64,000 nucleotides of DNA from Clostridia bacterium (GTDB taxonomy: Bacteria; Bacillota_A; Clostridia; Christensenellales; Aristaeellaceae), in the NCBI GenBank assembly GCA_017620455.1, contig JAFZQK010000025.1, positions 16,800 through 80,799 on the forward strand. Direction: 5' to 3'. Of this stretch, positions 51,919 to 58,480 are shown piece by piece (positions within the stretch are counted from its first letter, which is position 1; the number at the start of each line of letters is the position of its first letter). The translations under genes and the position numbers were made by a program. The notes beneath the pieces are model-generated. The model was given only the letters and a program-made list of their open reading frames with translations. It had not been told where the DNA came from and did not search any database.

Positions 51919-52362
51919 TCAGAAAACGGCGCCGCCGGCGGAAAACAAGTCCTTCTCGGTGAGGACGCGGACACCGTGGTCCTTGAGCAGCTGGGCCGTG
52001 ATGCCGCTGCCGGGGACCAGCACGCCGGAAAAGGAGCCGTCGTAAACCTGCCCGCAGCCGCAGGAGGGGCTGTTGGCCTTGAGCACCGCGGCGCGGCACC
52101 CCGTCAGGCGGCAGAGCCCAAGCGTTTCCTCCGCGCCTTTTCGGTACGCGGCTGTGACGTCTTCGCCCGTCCGGCTGATCACCCGTCCGTTTTTTTGGAT
52201 CTCCGCCGGGGGCCGGGGCGTGGGCAGCCCGCCCAGCTGCTCCGGGCAGACGGGGATCAGTTCGTAGTTTTCCAAAAGCCGGACGGCCTCGGGGCACGCC
52301 CGGCTTTTGCCGTCGTACCGGCAGGCGACGCCCAGCAGACAGGCGCTGATCAGCACCCTCAT
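51919..52362 (-). CDS. DUF523 family protein
   Basis: 147 residues from ATG 52362. Typical DUF523: N-terminal S-A-C-L-L-G-V-A-C-R-Y-D-G-K, V-C-P-E-Q-L-G-G-L-P-T-P-R-P-P-A-E-I in the middle, and the Cys motif S-P-S-C-G-C-G-Q-V-Y-D-G-S-F near residue 100. Conserved Cys suggest an Fe-S or catalytic-thiol site; function not established. The start overlaps the deoD stop by 4 nt. Ends one base from the convergent CD3324/ParB-like gene. Confidence 0.9.
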   Translation of the reverse strand: MRVLISACLLGVACRYDGKSRACPEAVRLLENYELIPVCPEQLGGLPTPRPPAEIQKNGRVISRTGEDVTAAYRKGAEETLGLCRLTGCRAAVLKANSPSCGCGQVYDGSFSGVLVPGSGITAQLLKDHGVRVLTEKDLFSAGGAVF

Positions 52363-53063
52363 GCGATCTCCAGCGCGATCTCCATCATCTGGGTGAAGGT
52401 TTCGCGTACCTCCTGGGCCGTCAGGCATTCGCCGGTAAAGACGTTATCGGAAATGGTCAAAAGCGCCAGGGCGTTCTTGCCCGCCCGGGCCGCGGTCAGG
52501 TACAGGGCGTAGGCCTCCATTTCCACGCACAGCACGCCCAGGTCCTTGAGGATCTGGGTGGGCTTTACCTCGCTTTGATCGTAGAAGGTATCCGTGGAAT
52601 AGATGGGCCCCACGGGCATTTCCACGCCCATCCGCCGGGCGGCGGCCACGGCCTTTTCCAGCAGCGCATAGGAGCAGCACGGCCCCAGATTGCCCTTGAA
52701 GCCGAACTGGGCCCCGAAATTGGAATTGGTGTAGGCGCTCATGCCCGCCACCACGCTGCGCAGGCGCAGCCGGGGGGAGATCATGCCGCCGGAGCCCACG
52801 CGGATGATGTTCTGCACGTCGTACTGGGTGAACAGCTCCCAGGAATAGATGCCAATGGAGGGCATGCCCATGCCGCTGGCCATGACGGACACGCGCTTTC
52901 CCTTGTATTCGCCGGTGTAGCCCTGGATGCCCCGGACGTTATTGACCAGCACGGCGCGGTCCAGGTAGGTATCGGCGATGAATTTGGCCCGCAGGGGATC
53001 TCCGGGCATGAGGACGGTGGGGGCGAAATCGCCCTTGTTGGCGGTGTTGTGCAGGGTAGGCAT
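52359..53063 (-). CDS. deoD: Purine-nucleoside phosphorylase, DeoD type
   Basis: 234 residues, the usual size of the hexameric NP-I enzyme. It splits purine (deoxy)nucleosides with phosphate to base and (deoxy)ribose-1-phosphate. Motifs: M-P-T-L-H-N-T at the N-terminus, V-L-M-P-G-D-P-L-R-A-K (phosphate Arg), the M-A-S-G-M-G-M-P-S segment with I-x-S-W-E-L, I-R-V-G-S-G-G, and V-E-M-E-A-Y-A-L-Y with catalytic region L-T-I-S-D-N at the C-terminal third. AAGGAGGGATTCCC precedes the ATG. Complements pdp at the other end of the window. Cotranscribed with dut, the APH gene and DUF523 by overlaps and short gaps. Confidence 0.94.
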   Translation of the reverse strand: MPTLHNTANKGDFAPTVLMPGDPLRAKFIADTYLDRAVLVNNVRGIQGYTGEYKGKRVSVMASGMGMPSIGIYSWELFTQYDVQNIIRVGSGGMISPRLRLRSVVAGMSAYTNSNFGAQFGFKGNLGPCCSYALLEKAVAAARRMGVEMPVGPIYSTDTFYDQSEVKPTQILKDLGVLCVEMEAYALYLTAARAGKNALALLTISDNVFTGECLTAQEVRETFTQMMEIALEIA

Positions 53064-53102
53064 GGGAATCCCTCCTTTTTTGTTGTTAACAGCATATCAG
53101 AA

Positions 53103-53897
53103 TCAGAAAAATTCGTCCAGCAGCGTATAATAGCGCAGCTTCTCCCAGTCCGGGCGGACGCCCAGGAAATCGAACAGCCTTTCCGGCTTGAAGCCGGGTA
53201 CGGCATGCCCGTAATGGCCGTCGGTGTTGTGCCGGAGACTGCGGTAGCACAAGGCCAGATCCCGCCATTTGTCGGCGATGCCGGCGTCCCCCAGGTCGAT
53301 AAAGCCGCTGACCCGGTTCCCGTCAAGAAGGATGTTGGGCAGGCAGCAGTCGCCGTGGGAAAAGGCGGCTTCCAGGGGCGGCTTGTTGTCCTCCAGCCAG
53401 CGCAGCAGCTTTTCCGGGCTTTCAAACCCGCCGGGGCCGAAGGTTTCCGGCTCGCACCGGGAAAAATCCACCAGCCCGTTTTCCAGGCTGTACCGGGCGT
53501 GGGCCAGTTCCCCCTCCACGGACCGGCTTACGGGGCAGGCGGCGACGTCCACCTGCCACAGCATTTGAACGGCCTCCGCCAGCAGGGAGAGCAGCAGCTC
53601 CGGCTGATCCAGATAAACGGGATCGCAGGCCATTTTGCCCGGCACCCGGGTCATCAGCAGGTATTCCGTATCCCGGTCCTTTTCAAAGGCCAGGACGCGC
53701 GGGGCGGGCAGCCTGCCCTCCAGAAAGCGCATCACGCGCACCATGCCCTCGGTGAGCGGGCTGATCCTTCCGATTTTCAGCACGGCTTCCGGGAAGATGA
53801 GCACCCGGGAGCCGGACATGCCCGTTTCGTTGACGGTATACGCAAGCCCCTCCACCTGTGATCGGATCGCGGTGGGCAACAAAGAAAAGTCTGTCAT
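53103..53897 (-). CDS. APH(3')-type aminoglycoside phosphotransferase family protein
   Basis: 264 residues, exactly the length of APH(3')-IIIa. Kinase-like fold: ATP-binding Lys in V-L-K-I-G (K41), catalytic loop S-H-G-D-C-C-L-P-N (D183, N188), metal site [14 protein letters not shown] (D201), and the C-terminal phrase [15 protein letters not shown] that closely follows APH(3')-IIIa. The catalytic loop differs from the H-G-D-L-G-D-S-N of the resistance enzyme. It may confer kanamycin/neomycin-type resistance or act on another aminosugar; sequence alone cannot decide. It is embedded in a housekeeping operon (start overlaps dut stop by 4 nt) with no mobile element, which points to a long-resident chromosomal gene. 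Confidence 0.85.
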   Translation of the reverse strand: MTDFSLLPTAIRSQVEGLAYTVNETGMSGSRVLIFPEAVLKIGRISPLTEGMVRVMRFLEGRLPAPRVLAFEKDRDTEYLLMTRVPGKMACDPVYLDQPELLLSLLAEAVQMLWQVDVAACPVSRSVEGELAHARYSLENGLVDFSRCEPETFGPGGFESPEKLLRWLEDNKPPLEAAFSHGDCCLPNILLDGNRVSGFIDLGDAGIADKWRDLALCYRSLRHNTDGHYGHAVPGFKPERLFDFLGVRPDWEKLRYYTLLDEFF

Positions 53898-54337
53898 TTT
53901 TCCCCCGTGGAGCCGAAGCCGCCCCGGTCCGGCGAAGAGAGGAATTCCACCGTTTCCAGGGCCGCGTCCGGCATTTTTTTCATGATTCGGAACTGGCAGA
54001 TCCGGTCGCCTTTTTCGATGCGGGTATCCCGCAGGGCCACGGCGGAAAAAAACCATTGGTCGCCGTCCCCGCAGTAGCTTTCGTCGATGATCCCGATGGA
54101 ATTGGTCATTAAAACGCCCCATTTTTTGAACGTGGAGGACCTGGGAGCCACGTGGGCCTCATAGCCCCTGGGCAGGCGCATGGAGACTCCCAGGGGGATC
54201 AGCCGGTATTCCCCGGACCGCATCTCCACCGTTTCGGCGGCCCGCAGGTCGATCCAGTCCCCCTGGGGCAGCTTTTCCAGGGGCGGAAGGTCCGCGTGAT
54301 AGCGCACCTGAATGGTGAGCGGAGCCTTTTCCTGCAT
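53894..54337 (-). CDS. dut: dUTP diphosphatase
   Basis: 147 residues. Hydrolyses dUTP to dUMP and PPi, keeping uracil out of DNA and feeding thymidylate synthesis. All five trimeric dUTPase motifs: D-W-I-D-L-R-A (27-33), A-P-R-S-S-T-F (64-70), [10 protein letters not shown] with catalytic D85, G-D-R-I-C-Q-F (110-116), and R-G-G-F-G-S-T-G (138-145), which closes over the active site. I use ATG 54337 because AGGTGA lies 5 nt upstream; a GTG at 54346 would overlap that site. First gene of the dut-APH-deoD-DUF523 group. Confidence 0.93.
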   Translation of the reverse strand: MQEKAPLTIQVRYHADLPPLEKLPQGDWIDLRAAETVEMRSGEYRLIPLGVSMRLPRGYEAHVAPRSSTFKKWGVLMTNSIGIIDESYCGDGDQWFFSAVALRDTRIEKGDRICQFRIMKKMPDAALETVEFLSSPDRGGFGSTGEK

Positions 54338-54381
54338 CAAAATCACCTGTTCCTTTTACGAAATTGGTCTTACGGAAATGA

Positions 54382-54456
54382 AGTCCCCCTATTCAGAACG
54401 GTTTTCGAAAGGGGGCTGAGGAGGAAACGCTTTTGACGCAAAAGCGGTTCCCCCGG
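54382..54456. repeat. Hairpin family 2, copy 1
   Basis: Between yfbR and dut, both minus strand. Two stems: CCCCCT (54385-54390) / AGGGGG (54410-54415), and CGCTTTTG (54428-54435) / CAAAAGCG (54439-54446) extended by GG/CC pairs. Shares TTCAGA, TTTTCG-AAGGGGG and AAAAGCGGTTCCCCC with copy 2 at 61551-61622. Confidence 0.65.
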
Positions 54457-54473
54457 ATCACTCAACTTCCCCT

Positions 54474-55058
54474 TCACACCTCCGAAATCTCGTCCAGGGT
54501 CATGGCGAAGCCGGGCAGGCATTGGCTGATGAAATCCTGCACCTCGGGCAGGTCGATCTGATCCAGGGATTTTTTCACGGATTTCCGGGCGGACTCAAAT
54601 TCCTGATTGCCGTACTGCTTTTCCTCCAGGCATTTGATGTAGGCGCAGATCCGGTCCGCCGCCTTGACGATCTTCCACGCTTCGGCCGTTTCGTCGTGGG
54701 CGATGAGGGGGGTGTAATAATCCCGCAGATCGGGGGGCAGCATGGAAAGCAGCTTCTGGGCGGCGATGTCCTCCAGCTTGCTGTATTCGTTCTTGATGGC
54801 GGGATTGTGGTGCTTGATGGGGGTGGGCAGGTCGCCGGTGATCACCTCGCTGGCGTCGTGATACATCGCCAGGGCCATGATGTATTCGGCGTTGTATTCC
54901 CGGCCGTAGCGCACGTTGCCCATCACGGCGATGGCGTGGGCGATCATGGCGGCCTGCAGGGCGTGCTCCATGTCGTTTTCCGGCAGGGTATTGCGCATCA
55001 GGCCCCAGCGCTGGATGAATTTCATGCGGTTGATATAGGCGAAAAAATGATGTTCCAT
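54474..55058 (-). CDS. yfbR: HD-domain 5'-deoxynucleotidase YfbR
   Basis: 194 residues from ATG 55058 (AAGGAG about 9 nt upstream). HD phosphohydrolase that removes the phosphate from deoxynucleoside 5'-monophosphates. Motifs: R-W-G-L-M-R-N-T (17-24), E-N-D-M-E-H with metal ligand H32, Y-H-D-A-S-E (H67, D68, E71), G-D-L-P-T-P-I-K (75-82), and a distal D (K-A-A-D-R-I). Together with dut, mazG, pdp and deoD this window is rich in nucleotide sanitising and salvage. Divergent from thiT; its leader overlaps the -35 of the thiT promoter. Confidence 0.92.
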   Translation of the reverse strand: MEHHFFAYINRMKFIQRWGLMRNTLPENDMEHALQAAMIAHAIAVMGNVRYGREYNAEYIMALAMYHDASEVITGDLPTPIKHHNPAIKNEYSKLEDIAAQKLLSMLPPDLRDYYTPLIAHDETAEAWKIVKAADRICAYIKCLEEKQYGNQEFESARKSVKKSLDQIDLPEVQDFISQCLPGFAMTLDEISEV

Positions 55059-55071
55059 GTTTGTATTCTCC

Positions 55072-55099
55072 TTGACAAACGGCACTTGCGTGCTATAAT
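55072..55099 (+). promoter_or_regulatory. Promoter of thiT
   Basis: -35 TTGACA (55072-55077), 16-bp spacer, -10 TATAAT (55094-55099), just upstream of the TPP aptamer. Confidence 0.82.
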
Positions 55100-55109
55100 G
55101 TGTTTCGTG

Positions 55110-55200
55110 CATCCGCTGGGGGCGCCGCGCAAAGCGGCTGAGAGAGAACCCTTGGAACCTGTGTAGATCATCCTACCGAAGGGAAGCGGCGCGCGGGCGA
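55110..55200 (+). promoter_or_regulatory. TPP riboswitch (THI element)
   Basis: Class hallmarks in order: GGGGGCGCC, GCGGCTGAGA, ACCCTTGGAACCTG, GATCATCCTACCG and AAGGGAAGCGGC. It senses thiamine pyrophosphate and would close the following terminator when TPP is abundant. Confidence 0.93.
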
Positions 55201-55223
55201 AAGCCCTGCGTTCACACCGTTTC

Positions 55224-55251
55224 CCACGGGCTTAAGGCCCGTGGGTTTTTG
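55224..55251 (+). terminator. Expression-platform terminator of the TPP riboswitch
   Basis: Perfect 9-bp stem CCCACGGGC (55224-55232) / GCCCGTGGG (55238-55246), loop TTAAG, followed by five T; 39 nt before the thiT start. Confidence 0.88.
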
Positions 55252-55290
55252 CATGCGGGGATGCAACAAAAGCAAACGGAGGTAAGCAAC

Positions 55291-56055
55291 ATGTTTCCAT
55301 TCCTTGGATCGGCCCTGGCCGAAAGCGTATCGACGGTGACCGAAGCGGCCACGGCGACGGAAATCGCCACAGCCACGGAAATCGCCACGGTGACGGAGGC
55401 GGCCGCGGAAGAAGCGGCGGGCCCCGCCATTTCCCTCTCCGTGGTGGAGAAGCCCTTTGCGAAGCTGGCGGAGGCCGGCTGGCTGCAGATCCTGGTTTTT
55501 GCGGCGCTGCTGGCGGTGGGCGTCCTGCTGCTGCGCAAGTCGAAGAAGAAGACGCGGTGGACCGCCAAAATGCTGGCTCACGCCGCCATGTCCCTGGCGC
55601 TGTCCTTCGTGCTGAGCTATATCAAGCTGATCAGCATGGGCGACGGCGGCAGCGTGACGGCGGGCAGCATGCTGCCGGTGATGCTGTTCAGCGTGAATTA
55701 CGGTACCGTGCCGGGGCTGTTCGTGGGCTTTGTGTACGCGCTTTTGCAGCTGGTGCAGAAAAATTCCGCCGTCGGTTTCCTGGGCTATCTGCTGGATTAT
55801 TTCCTGGCGTTCTCCGCGCTGGGGCTGGCGGGCGTCGCCAAGCGCCTGCCCAAGCAGTGGGGCCTGTATCTGGGCATGCTGCTGGCGATGCTGGTGCGCT
55901 ATGCGTGCCATACGGTATCCGGCATCGTGATCTATCACGTGAACCTGTGGGGCAGCCTGCTCTATAACAGCTACATGGTGGCCGAGATCGTGATCTGCAT
56001 GATCCTGGGCGCCATGGTGGGCCAGCGCATCCTGAAGCTGATGAAGGAAACCTGA
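55291..56055 (+). CDS. thiT: Thiamine ECF transporter S component with Thr/Glu-repeat N-terminal extension
   Basis: 254 residues from ATG 55291 (GGAGGT 7 nt upstream). The C-terminal about 170 residues are ThiT: six membrane helices, with the loop S-Y-I-K-L-I-S-M-G-D-G-G-S-V-T (L1 region), the M-L-F-S-V-N-Y-G-T segment and Y-x-L-D-Y-F-L-A-F, which line the thiamine site; ECF-T-contact small residues lie in helix 1. The N-terminal about 80 residues are extra: a hydrophobic start, a low-complexity A-T-V-T-E-A-A / A-T-A-T-E-I repeat stretch, and one membrane helix (about 64-84) with a Lys-rich stop. This stretch resembles the tandem repeat of the long ABC permease at 43040-44851. The TPP riboswitch supports the substrate. 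Confidence 0.9.
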   Translation: MFPFLGSALAESVSTVTEAATATEIATATEIATVTEAAAEEAAGPAISLSVVEKPFAKLAEAGWLQILVFAALLAVGVLLLRKSKKKTRWTAKMLAHAAMSLALSFVLSYIKLISMGDGGSVTAGSMLPVMLFSVNYGTVPGLFVGFVYALLQLVQKNSAVGFLGYLLDYFLAFSALGLAGVAKRLPKQWGLYLGMLLAMLVRYACHTVSGIVIYHVNLWGSLLYNSYMVAEIVICMILGAMVGQRILKLMKET

Positions 56056-56118
56056 CGCGGCCGCCCTCGCCTCCCCGATGGGGAAGAACGCCGGCGTGTG
56101 GGAAAACTCCGGGAAAGG

Positions 56119-56331
56119 ATGAAAGGGTCGCAACCCTTTCATCAACGATCCGCAGCGGCGGCATGTACGCCGCGAGGAGCAGTCGGGACGACTGCTTCCT
56201 CTGTCAATTTCCGGCCGCAAAATGTGCGTTTTCCTATGAAAACGCCATTTTGCAGGAAATTGATGTGTCGAACGGAAGGACGGTTTTCCGGCCTTCCGTT
56301 CGCAGGCCGGTGAAAATGTTTTTTCACCGGC
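56119..56331. repeat. Multi-hairpin dispersed element, copy B
   Basis: Same order of hairpins as copy A: H1 ATGAAAGGGT/ACCCTTTCAT with the same CGCA loop (56119-56142); H2 GCGGCG/CGCCGC (56155-56173, identical in sequence); H3 GAGGAGCAGTCG with CGACTGCTTCCTC; H4 56204-56263 (TCAATTTCC with GGAAATTGA, GCAAAATG with CATTTTGC, GCGTTTTC with GAAAACGC, loop CTAT); H5 CGAACGGAAGG/CCTTCCGTTCG (56269-56302); H6 GCCGGTGAAAA/TTTTCACCGGC (56306-56331). H6 contains a T-run and can serve as a terminator. It fills the gap between thiT and the convergent RqcP gene. Confidence 0.85.
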
Positions 56332-56361
56332 TTGCCGCCTCTCCGATGAGGGAGGCGTTTT

Positions 56362-56637
56362 TTATTCGCCTCTTTCCGCGGCGATCTCGGGGCTTTCCTC
56401 CAGCACGCGGTACATTTCCGCGGCGTTTTCCTTGCGCACCACTTCCCGGACGTCGGTGATCTCGTACCGGCCCAGGCGGTTGCCGAAGCGGATCTCCATG
56501 ATGTCCCCGGCCTTGATTTCGGCCCCGGCCTTGCAGACCTTGCCGTTGACGGAGACCCTGCCGCCGTCGCAGGCTTCCTTGGCCACGGTGCGGCGCTTGA
56601 TGATCCGGGATACCTTCAGATACTTATCCAGGCGCAC
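56362..56637 (-). CDS. rqcP: S4-domain RNA-binding protein RqcP
   Basis: 91 residues from GTG 56637 (AGGAG about 10 nt upstream); an ATG 6 nt before is out of frame. Entire protein is an S4 domain of the YabO/RqcP type: M-R-L-D-K-Y-L-K-V-S-R-I-I-K-R-R-T-V-A-K, G-R-V-S-V-N-G-K, A-G-A-E-I-K-A-G-D. RqcP assists bacterial ribosome-associated quality control by holding the peptidyl-tRNA during Ala-tailing with RqcH. Part of a conserved order (spoVB-like, mazG, hup, rqcP); the usual downstream yabP/yabQ/divIC genes are missing here, where repeat element copy B follows. Confidence 0.92.
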   Translation of the reverse strand: MRLDKYLKVSRIIKRRTVAKEACDGGRVSVNGKVCKAGAEIKAGDIMEIRFGNRLGRYEITDVREVVRKENAAEMYRVLEESPEIAAERGE

Positions 56638-56658
56638 TTGTGCATTTCTCCTTTTTTG

Positions 56659-56688
56659 AAAAACAGGGGCGGATCTGGTCCGCCCCTG
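56659..56688 (-). terminator. Terminator between hup and rqcP
   Basis: 10-bp stem CAGGGGCGGA / TCCGCCCCTG with loop of five; read on the minus strand it is followed by TTTTTC. rqcP probably receives readthrough. Confidence 0.8.
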
Positions 56689-56717
56689 TCGCGCAGCCGC
56701 CGTGCGGCTGAATGGGA

Positions 56718-56990
56718 TTATTTCAGGCTGTCCTTGAGGGCCTTGCCCACCTTGAAGGAAACGGCCTTGCTGGCGGGGATCTTCACGGCTTCGCCGGTGC
56801 GGGGGTTCCGGGCGGTCCGGGCGGGACGATCCTTGCTCTCAAAAGTGCCGAAGCCAACCAGCTGCACCTTGTCGCCGGCCTTCATGGCGTCGGAAACCAC
56901 TTCGACGAAAGCGTTCAGGGCCTTTTCGGCGTCCTTCTTGCTCAGCTCAGCCTTGCCGGCCAGCGCGGCGACCAATTCAGTTTTGTTCAT
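56718..56990 (-). CDS. hup: HU family DNA-binding protein
   Basis: 90 residues, normal HU length; bends DNA and compacts the nucleoid as a dimer. N-terminus M-N-K-T-E-L-V-A-A-L-A; helices to about 42; then G-D-K-V-Q-L-V-G-F-G-T-F, the DNA-inserting arm R-T-A-R-N-P-R-T-G-E (Pro 63-region), and I-P-A-S-K-A-V-S-F-K-V-G-K-A-L-K at the C-terminus. GGAGG precedes the ATG. Between mazG and rqcP in a conserved clostridial order. Confidence 0.96.
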   Translation of the reverse strand: MNKTELVAALAGKAELSKKDAEKALNAFVEVVSDAMKAGDKVQLVGFGTFESKDRPARTARNPRTGEAVKIPASKAVSFKVGKALKDSLK

Positions 56991-57031
56991 TGTTATGACC
57001 TCCATTGATTGTAATGACAAGCCGCCGGGGC

Positions 57032-58480
57032 TTATGCCCGGGGGCATTGTTTACTGCCCTTCCAGTATACATCCATTTCCGATAATGTCAAGTCCTCAAA
57101 GCGTTTTCCGGCTTGTAAAATCGCTTTTTCCATGGCGCAGAAGCGGGAGATGAACTTTTCCGTGGCTTTTTGCAGCGCTTCCTCCGGGTCCACCCCGGAA
57201 AGCCGGGCGGCGTTCACGCAGGCAAAGAGCAGATCGCCGATCTCCTCTTCCAGCTTTTCCGGCGCGCGGGCGTTCCATTCCGCCTCCGCTTCTGATGTTT
57301 CCTCCCGCACCTTCTCATAGGCGGGCAGGGGGCCGTCCCAGTCGAAGCCCACGTCGCCGGCCTTTTTCTGGGCCTTGTAAGCGCGCACCATGGGCGGCAG
57401 GCCCGCGGGGATGTCCCGCAGCGCTTCGCCCTGGGTGGAAAATCCCCGCTCCTCTTTTTTGATTTTTTCCCAGTTGCGCAGCACTTCCTCCGCCGTGCCG
57501 CACTTGTCCGCGCCGAAAATGTGGCGGTGGCGGAAAATCATCTTGCGGCAGATGTGGGTCGTTACGTCGGACAGGTCAAAGGTGCCCGTCTGGCTGCCGA
57601 TTTTCGACTGGAACACCACCTGCAGCATCACGTCGCCCAGCTCCTCGGCCACGTGATCCCAGTCCTCCTCGTCGATGGCGGCGCCGGTTTCGTAGGCCTC
57701 CTCGATCAGGTATTTCCGCAGGGTGTGATGATTCTGCTCCCGGTCCCAGGGGCAGCCGTCCGGGGCCCGCAGGCGATCCATGATCCGCACCAGATCGAAA
57801 AAGTCAAAGCGCTTCCGGTCCGTAAGCGGAACGGGGGGCAAAAACACCGCGCAGGTATGGTCGTATTCCTGCTGCCGGTCGATTTCATACAGTGGCATGT
57901 TCAAATGAGAAGATAAATAGGGCCTTTCCTCCGATGATGACGGGGGAAAGAAGCACACCGGCTGATCGGGGTCGTACCAGCGCAGCAGCTGCAATTTGCA
58001 CTGGCCCATCAGCATCCGGGAATCGCACTCCAGGATCAGCAGAGGGTTTTGCAATGAGGTGATTTCCAGGCTGCTGGCGGTCTGGATTTCGATTTTTTCC
58101 AGGGAAGGAAACGCGGACAGATACGGCGCGGACAGGGGCACCCCCGCCACGACGCGTATCCCCGTTTTTTCCGCCAGGGCCTTCACTGTTTCGTCCGCCC
58201 CGGCGTCGAACACCGCGTAGCACACCGGCTGCTTTTGGGCCAGGAAAAGCAGACGGTCGACCGCGGCGGAAATGAGCTCGTCAAAATCCTCACACTGCTC
58301 GTGCAGGAAATCCAGGGTTTCAAAGGCGACGCCCTGCGATTCCAGATAATCTGCCGCTTCACAGGACACCCGGGTGCGCAGGACGATCCTTTCGGCGCTT
58401 TTCAGCGTTTCAATGGCCCCCAGGGTGAGAAACTCCTTCGGCCCCGGGCCCAGGGATACCACGGTGATGAGATGGGTCAT
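57032..58480 (-). CDS. mazG: Nucleoside triphosphate pyrophosphohydrolase MazG with N-terminal SAM-methyltransferase-like domain (YabN type)
   Basis: 482 residues. N-terminal about 215 residues form a tetrapyrrole-methylase-like domain (V-V-S-L-G-P-G at 7-13, as in YabN); C-terminal MazG domain has C-P-W-D at 243-246, E-E-A-Y-E at 260-264 and E-E-L-G-D at 279-283, followed by a second MazG-like helical half. It hydrolyses abnormal or excess NTPs to NMP and PPi. The start overlaps the spoVB-like stop by 4 nt. Good match to Bacillus YabN in both length and neighbours. Confidence 0.93.
   Translation of the reverse strand: MTHLITVVSLGPGPKEFLTLGAIETLKSAERIVLRTRVSCEAADYLESQGVAFETLDFLHEQCEDFDELISAAVDRLLFLAQKQPVCYAVFDAGADETVKALAEKTGIRVVAGVPLSAPYLSAFPSLEKIEIQTASSLEITSLQNPLLILECDSRMLMGQCKLQLLRWYDPDQPVCFFPPSSSEERPYLSSHLNMPLYEIDRQQEYDHTCAVFLPPVPLTDRKRFDFFDLVRIMDRLRAPDGCPWDREQNHHTLRKYLIEEAYETGAAIDEEDWDHVAEELGDVMLQVVFQSKIGSQTGTFDLSDVTTHICRKMIFRHRHIFGADKCGTAEEVLRNWEKIKKEERGFSTQGEALRDIPAGLPPMVRAYKAQKKAGDVGFDWDGPLPAYEKVREETSEAEAEWNARAPEKLEEEIGDLLFACVNAARLSGVDPEEALQKATEKFISRFCAMEKAILQAGKRFEDLTLSEMDVYWKGSKQCPRA

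Noticed and set aside
53103..53897. Recently acquired mobile resistance gene
   Set aside because: Overlaps dut by 4 nt, composition like neighbours and no transposase or integrase nearby.
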